Positions 59,035 to 64,000 of a stretch of 64,000 nt of DNA are shown piece after piece. The notes beneath the pieces are model-generated. The model was not told the DNA's origin. It did not search any database and was given only the letters and a program-made list of their open reading frames with translations. This DNA comes from Onchidella celtica (lineage: Eukaryota > Mollusca > Gastropoda > Systellommatophora > Onchidiidae). A program made the position numbers and the translations under genes. Within the stretch, counting starts at the first letter, position 1, and each line of letters opens with the position of its first letter. Location: the NCBI GenBank assembly GCA_963931925.1, contig OZ007570.1, forward strand, positions 48,390,556-48,454,555, given 5' to 3'.

Positions 59035-59210
59035 AAGAGGGGGAGAGAGAAAGAGAGAGAGAGAAAGAGAGAGAGAGAAAGAGAGAGGGAGAGAGAGAGA
59101 GAGGGAGAGAGAGAGAGAGAGATGTGGACGGAACAAGACTTTCTGTGATGCGCCTACAGCACTTTTTTGGATGGGGAGCTATATAAATGATCCTTATTTT
59201 ATTCTTATTA
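59035..59210 (+). mobile_element. (GA)n tract with L2-like tail
   Basis: GA microsatellite (59035-59122), then GGAACAAGACTTTCTGTGAT, then GCGCCTACAGC...GGGAGCTATATAAATG. This is the same arrangement as 45445-45652. The terminal repeat is degenerate (TTATTTTATTCTTATTA). Confidence 0.55.
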
Positions 59211-59659
59211 TGTTTAATGATATCTTTCAATAGCAATATCACACTGATCAGGTAAATATGGATTTTGCAGTAACTAGAAATGTGTGAAGAAAAATAAAAT
59301 AAAAGCTCGAAGAAGATCGATATCGCCTCGAACTATACACAAACTGTTTTCTTTCTTGCCAAGTGTCAAATTACAGTCAGCTAAGGTTGGGCATTCACGT
59401 TAAGCTCAGAGATGAGACAAAACTAGACTGTTTCTTATGACAAGATGACGCACATTCGCCCTACACAAATAGGTTATGTAGGCACAGCATAAATTACAGA
59501 GATTCAGAAAATGCGTTTTCGGTAATCTTAAGAAGTGAACTAAATATTGCTCTACGTTTGTTTACAACTCACCGCGCCTCGATTCTGACTTAACTTATAC
59601 ACCGCAGATAAGTTTCCGAAAGTGAAGATACGAAAATACATTAAAATTATCTTTTTCAA
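59211..59659. other. Non-coding interval
   Basis: Nothing recognised. Confidence 0.4.
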
Positions 59660-59830
59660 CGTGACTAGTCCTAGCAGGGTCGTCTTAACATCGATAATTT
59701 ATAAGCCCCTGAGCATATTCTTTTGTAATACGGGGGATTTTCTTCCCCGTTTCAAAAAACCAATGTAAATTTGCAGGCATGGGACCCCTAAACCCTTGGG
59801 AGTCCATGAGCAACTGCCCAGTGTGCCTGT
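59660..59830 (-). repeat. Dispersed repeat D, copy 1
   Basis: Read on the minus strand: GGCACACTGGGCAGT, CATGCCTGCAAATTTACATT, GGTTTTTTGAAACGGGG and GATGTTAAGACGACCCTG. The same order of motifs is found on the plus strand at 34930-35065, inside MITE A copy 3. Non-coding. Confidence 0.5.
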
Positions 59831-60418
59831 GATGTTTCCACTTTCTCTCACTAACTTTCTTCTGACACCAGCCGTGATGGGCACGGCACAAACACACTAA
59901 ATAATCGACTATCTCTCTTCTATAAGTTATAACAAACGATATCTGTATTGCTTACATATATACAATAATTATTAATTCATTCAATAATAATAGGAACATA
60001 GGTCATACAATTTCATGTGAATTTCGATGGAATGAAGTTGATGCAAATCAGTACATGCTAATTAAATGGCTTCGTAATATTCAATCTCTAGCACATTTTA
60101 TAAAACACATGGGAACATTCAGCATAAGGAAACCTCTCCTTTAGGGGTGTATGGCGCTATCTGGGCACTGGTTCTTCCTCTCTACCCTGGCTTGACTGCG
60201 CAGTTAGATCAACAGGTATCGGCAGGTACCAATAGGTCGGGAAGCCAAGAAGCCACGATGTCGTTAATCAAAGTACAAGAAGTTGAGAAGCCAAGAAGGT
60301 GTTGTTCTTCCTCCTCTGTAGAAAAACAATCGCAAAGTCCTAATCTACTGCTGGAAGGCATGACTTCCATACTTACTCCATGACGGATATTCATCATTAA
60401 CACTTTTAACCGCTGACA
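59831..60418. other. Non-coding interval
   Basis: Left flank of, or possibly part of, the LTR element to the right. No gene recognised. Confidence 0.35.
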
Positions 60419-61209
60419 CTGTTATAAGTCAGGCTGCAGCTCCCATACTCCATAGGCTCCCATATAGGCAATAGAATAAACGATCAATACAGTTTTAATG
60501 ATATTTACACGTTCCCCACGAAGAATAACGCTCTCTCTAACGGACCCCATCCTATAAGGTTTCGTAACATATATATAACGGCGTTTCCGTGACTCTCTCA
60601 GAGGCAGTAGTTATACCAAAGTAAACCCACTAGATTTAGGTTCTACAATCATGAACATTAAGTAAAATACACATACATCGTACAATTAACTTACCACTCA
60701 GCAACAGCCCAAATGCCGACAAGATACCAAAGATACCACGCTCTGACAAAGGATGTTTGCGGGTTCCCTGACCTTCCCCACTCACAAGACTAGTACAAAG
60801 TTACAGTTGCAGTTGTGGTCTCCTCTTCGGCACGAAGCTGGTGAGTGCTCTCAGCGGTCTGAAGTTGGAAGGAGCGTTCGGGGATTTATACCCAGTCAGG
60901 TAGCGTCCCAAGACGCCCACCGAGTGTGCATTAGTTATCCTAATAGCCACCCCCGTCGGCTCCACGTCAAATACTGTTGAAACAGCTCTACCCCCCAAGC
61001 AATTCCCAGGTGATCTGATCGACAAGTACGGCGGTCAAGTAAACACTACCCTTTTCGGGTGTCAAAGCGCTTCAGTTGCATCCCATACTTTCCCCCTCTG
61101 GCCTACAATGACTCTGTCTCCCCGCCGTTAACTATCTTCCCACGCTAGTTATAGGCACAATATTATTATAACTACTAGTTATACCTTGCCAAACTATCAC
61201 CCTGTTACA
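60419..61209 (-). repeat. 3' LTR of the Gmr1-like element (left limit uncertain)
   Basis: On the minus strand it starts TGTAACAGGG at 61209, right after a polypurine tract, and I place its end at ...CTTATAACA near 60419, giving TG...CA ends and about 790 bp. The TATAAA at 60890-60885 (minus) is a candidate promoter. The second LTR lies outside the window, so the left limit and target duplication cannot be checked. Confidence 0.5.
60885..60890 (-). promoter_or_regulatory. Candidate TATA box of the LTR
   Basis: TATAAA on the minus strand inside the LTR, about 320 bp from its start, followed by GC-richer sequence. Inferred from position only. Confidence 0.35.
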
Positions 61210-61211
61210 AT

Positions 61212-61223
61212 CGCCCCCACTTA
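61212..61223 (-). other. Polypurine tract
   Basis: AAGTGGGGGCGA on the minus strand, two bases before the LTR start TGTAACAGGG. It fits the plus-strand primer of an LTR retrotransposon and fixes the orientation and the LTR edge. Confidence 0.7.
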
Positions 61224-61260
61224 AGTCGATTTTCCCTGGCAAAATCGGCTAATAAAATTA

Positions 61261-64000
61261 TTAATCTACTGGTAATCTAGATAGAGTGTCGGCCCATAGA
61301 GCGTCTCGCCCCCTGATGTTGCTGACTCGAAAGTTATATGGTTGCAGCGCCAGGTTCCATCTAGTTACCCTCGCGTTCTTCTGGTCTTTAGTTCGCATCC
61401 AAGTTAGAGGTCGGTGGTCCGTCTCTAACACGAAGTTTCTCCCATACAGATACGCCTGCAACTTACTAACGGCGAAAACTATGGCCAGGCATTCCTTTTC
61501 AATTGTTGAGTAGTTCTTCTCCGCGGGTTTCAACTTTCTGCTAACATATACAACTGGATACTTCGTACCCTCGTCTTCTTGAAGTAGGCAGCCACTCACT
61601 CCAAGGTTAGATGCGTCTGTCTGGAGAATCAGTTCCTTGTTCCAGTCTGGCATCCGTAGTATCGGCTCGGAACTCAAACAAATTTTTAGGGCATTGAACG
61701 CGTTCTCCTGCGCGTGTCCCCACGCGAACTTTGTGCCCTGGGACTTCTTTGTGAGGTCTGACAACGGCGCCGAGATTGCACTGTAATTTGGTACAAACTT
61801 CCGATAGTACCCCGTTAGCCCCAGGAAACTCCTCACTTGTGTCTTGGTCGTCGGTCGGTCACAGTCGACAATGGCTCGCACCTTACTCTCCTGCGGTCTT
61901 ACAGTCCCCTGTCCCAGCTTATGGCCTAAGTACTCGACTTCTGTCATCCCTATTAGCGTCTTGGTAGGTCTAGCTTTTAAATTTGCCCGTCTCAGTCGCT
62001 CGAAGACATTCCGACAACGTTCCAAGTGGTCAGGCCAATTTGCACTGTGTATAAGACAGTCGTCTACAAATGCATCTACCCCTTCGCCAGCATCTTTTAA
62101 TACTTTCCTCATGAGCCTGTTAAATGTGGCGGGGGATCCCTTCAACCCGAACGGCATGACCCTGTACTGGTATAGCCCAAACGGTGTGGCGAACGCCGTC
62201 AGGTGTTTATCTTCCTCGGCCATCGGAACTTGATAAAAGCCCTTTGTCAAGTCCAGCTTGGTGAAATATTTTGCCTCCGCTAGATTGGAAATAATGGCTT
62301 CTACCTCAGGCATCGGTTCGGCGTCATCGGCAGTCACAACATTTAGCCGCCTGTAGTCGTTGCAGAAACGATGTTGACCATCGGGCTTCTTAACTAATAC
62401 AATTGGACTATTGTACGGGGACTCGGACGGTTCGATGATTCTGGCCGCAAGCATCTTGCCTACCTCAGCCTTGACAGCTTCTCTAGTTGAGTACGGTAGT
62501 TGGTAGGGTCTTACCTTCACAGGTTTTTGATCTAGCAATGGGATTTTGTGCTTGATCAGGTCAGTGAGCCCCGGTACATCGGTAAATATATCTTTGTATT
62601 CTTCCATGAGCTCTTGCATCTGTTCTCTCTGATCCTGATCTAGCGTGTCCCCTAACTGTACATCCCTGTAGGTTTCGGTCTGTTCTAGCCTAGGCATGAC
62701 TGTCTCCAGAGGCATCGAAGTCGCTTCCTCTCCTCCATCGGTCTCGTCAATTATAGCTGCAGCTATTGCCTCTGTGTTTTCCTGTTCGTCTTCCCTCTCA
62801 ATATACTTCTTCAGCATATTCGCGTGATACAATCGTCTCTTCCCCTTGACGTTCACCATGTAGTTCACTGACCCTCTCTGCTCTTCTACTTTGTAAGGCC
62901 CTTTCCAAGTCATCTGTAGTTTCGATCCGTCACTTGGGAGAAGTATGAGGACGGAATCGCCCACTTGGAATTTCCTCTGTTTGGCCCCCCTATCGTAGTA
63001 TTCCTTCTGCCTGTGTTTTTCGACGCTGCTGTTCTCGGCTACGACTTTCATGGCATCCTCCAATCGTTCCCTCATATCTACCACGTATTCGTACGATGAC
63101 CTCGTTTCTGACTCCGCTTCCCCAGTCCACAGATTCTTCAGTATTGCAAGTGGTCCTCTCACAGGGTGACCGAACACTAGTTCAAACGGCGAAAAACCTG
63201 TACTGGCCTGTGGGGTTTCGCGATACGCGAACAGCAGTGGACCCAACATTCTGTCCCAGTCCTTGGGTCTGTCATGAGCTACTCGGCGAAGCATATTCTT
63301 CAGCACTCCGTTAAATCTTTCACACAGACCATTGGCCATCGCGTGGTAGGGCGAGCAGAATATCTGTTTCGTTTTGAGAAGTGCACTGACCTCTCTCATC
63401 AGCTCACCGGTAAACTGTGATCCCCTATCTGAAACTATTTCCTTTGGTATGCCTAACCGAGAAAATATTTCCATTAACGCTTCACTGACCTGCTCAGCTG
63501 ATATCCCCCTTAAGGCTACGGCATCCGGGAAACGCGTGGCATAATCTACTAGCGTCAAAATATAACGCGATCTCCCATGTTCCGTACGCGGAAGTGGACC
63601 AACCAAATCTATGGCGACGCGCGAAAAGGGCGTGTCGATCAGGGGTGTCGGCACTAGGGGTACCTTTGTCACCCTACCTTTGTTGGATGTCCTTTGACAC
63701 GCGTCACACGATCGACAGAAACGACCTACGTCCGCACCTATCCCAGGCCAAAAGAACGACTGCATTATTCTGTCCTGTGTGCGCGAAATTCCTAAGTGTC
63801 CCCCGAACACTCCTTCGTGAGCTATCTTCATCAGCTCACTTCGGTACTGCTTAGGTACCAACAACTGCTCCACATCAGCGCGTCCAGCCCCGGCCTTCTT
63901 TACCCGATAGTAAATTCCCTTACTCTCCTTTATGTGAGTACCTACCTCAGCCGATTGCTCCAACGTGGCTCTCTCCCTTAAAACTCTCAAAGTTTCGTCC
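61261..64000 (-). CDS. pol: Gypsy-type pol, partial, order integrase-RT-RNase H
   Basis: An open frame of at least 909 codons running off the right edge, with its stop at 61261. Domains in order, numbered from the first complete codons in the window: integrase zinc-binding region (HEGVFGGHLG...CRSCDACQ, about 58-98); integrase core with DDE at AIDLVGPL (about 130), VSDRGSQF (about 187) and CERFN (about 223); a GPY-like module (WKGPYKVEEQRG...YHANMLKKY, about 360-395). Then a complete reverse transcriptase (RPYQLPYSTRE, VLVKKPDGQHRFCNDYRRLN, LDLTKGFYQVPM, AFATPFGLYQYRVMPFGLKG) with the catalytic FVDD in place of the common YVDD, thumb RSFLGLTGYYRKF, and RNase H (QTDASNLGVSG, STIEKECLAI, ETDHRPLTW, ADTLSRLP). 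The stop is followed within 50 bp by the polypurine tract and LTR. Integrase before RT is the Copia-like order, seen in Gypsy relatives called Gmr1-like. Gag and protease would lie to the right. No frameshift is seen. Confidence 0.9.
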   Translation of the reverse strand, partial: DETLRVLRERATLEQSAEVGTHIKESKGIYYRVKKAGAGRADVEQLLVPKQYRSELMKIAHEGVFGGHLGISRTQDRIMQSFFWPGIGADVGRFCRSCDACQRTSNKGRVTKVPLVPTPLIDTPFSRVAIDLVGPLPRTEHGRSRYILTLVDYATRFPDAVALRGISAEQVSEALMEIFSRLGIPKEIVSDRGSQFTGELMREVSALLKTKQIFCSPYHAMANGLCERFNGVLKNMLRRVAHDRPKDWDRMLGPLLFAYRETPQASTGFSPFELVFGHPVRGPLAILKNLWTGEAESETRSSYEYVVDMRERLEDAMKVVAENSSVEKHRQKEYYDRGAKQRKFQVGDSVLILLPSDGSKLQMTWKGPYKVEEQRGSVNYMVNVKGKRRLYHANMLKKYIEREDEQENTEAIAAAIIDETDGGEEATSMPLETVMPRLEQTETYRDVQLGDTLDQDQREQMQELMEEYKDIFTDVPGLTDLIKHKIPLLDQKPVKVRPYQLPYSTREAVKAEVGKMLAARIIEPSESPYNSPIVLVKKPDGQHRFCNDYRRLNVVTADDAEPMPEVEAIISNLAEAKYFTKLDLTKGFYQVPMAEEDKHLTAFATPFGLYQYRVMPFGLKGSPATFNRLMRKVLKDAGEGVDAFVDDCLIHSANWPDHLERCRNVFERLRRANLKARPTKTLIGMTEVEYLGHKLGQGTVRPQESKVRAIVDCDRPTTKTQVRSFLGLTGYYRKFVPNYSAISAPLSDLTKKSQGTKFAWGHAQENAFNALKICLSSEPILRMPDWNKELILQTDASNLGVSGCLLQEDEGTKYPVVYVSRKLKPAEKNYSTIEKECLAIVFAVSKLQAYLYGRNFVLETDHRPLTWMRTKDQKNARVTRWNLALQPYNFRVSNIRGRDALWADTLSRLPVD

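Noticed and set aside
61261-64000. Copia-type element, because integrase precedes RT
   Set aside because: The integrase GPY-like module, RT and RNase H motifs are all Gypsy-type, so a Gmr1-like Gypsy element fits better.

Overview
This is repeat-rich animal nuclear DNA. There is no bacterial or phage gene organisation. One host gene is spliced with GT-AG introns, and most recognisable protein sequence belongs to LTR retrotransposons and non-LTR (LINE) elements of animal type. The mix of RTE-like and L2/CR1-like LINEs, Gypsy elements, many short foldback elements and abundant (GA)n, (TATC)n and minisatellite arrays suggests a marine invertebrate. A mollusc, perhaps a gastropod, is my best guess, but that is inference and not proven here.

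Layout. 1.15-10.44 kb is a heavily rearranged Gypsy-type LTR retrotransposon bounded by a 4-bp target duplication (CTAG). It has a 1.4-kb 3' LTR, an internally deleted 5' LTR, several LTR fragments in inverted orientation, a 1.3-kb foreign insertion and a 5'-truncated pol (RT thumb, RNase H, integrase). 11.6-15.6 kb (minus strand) is an RTE-like LINE with an uninterrupted 1043-residue endonuclease/reverse transcriptase ORF. 15.9-16.7 kb is a 22-bp minisatellite. 17-22.9 kb holds a LINE remnant, simple repeats and several MITE-like foldback elements.

The one host gene I can support lies on the minus strand between 38,987 and 23,031. It has three coding exons (1737, 256 and 287 bp) with matching phases, giving about 759 residues. 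The C-terminal part resembles the FAM167/DUF3259 family. Its 13-kb first intron contains two L2/CR1-like LINEs, one inserted inside the other.

40-47.6 kb is noncoding, with microsatellites and MITEs, including one short element nested in another. 47.7-51.3 kb is a second RTE-like LINE, frameshifted twice, inserted into a MITE with a 22-bp target duplication. 52.4-55.3 kb holds more MITE copies, a tRNA-derived SINE and a decayed THAP-domain fragment. 55.97-57.52 kb is a C-rich satellite of about 29 copies of a 52-54 bp unit. 58-60.4 kb holds LINE/SINE tails and one candidate exon.

From 60.4 kb to the right edge, on the minus strand, is the 3' half of another Gypsy-type LTR retrotransposon. 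Its pol reads integrase, then reverse transcriptase, then RNase H, directly followed by a polypurine tract and LTR. This is the Gmr1-like domain order, which is unusual among Gypsy elements.

All identities are by eye. No alignments or database searches were run.
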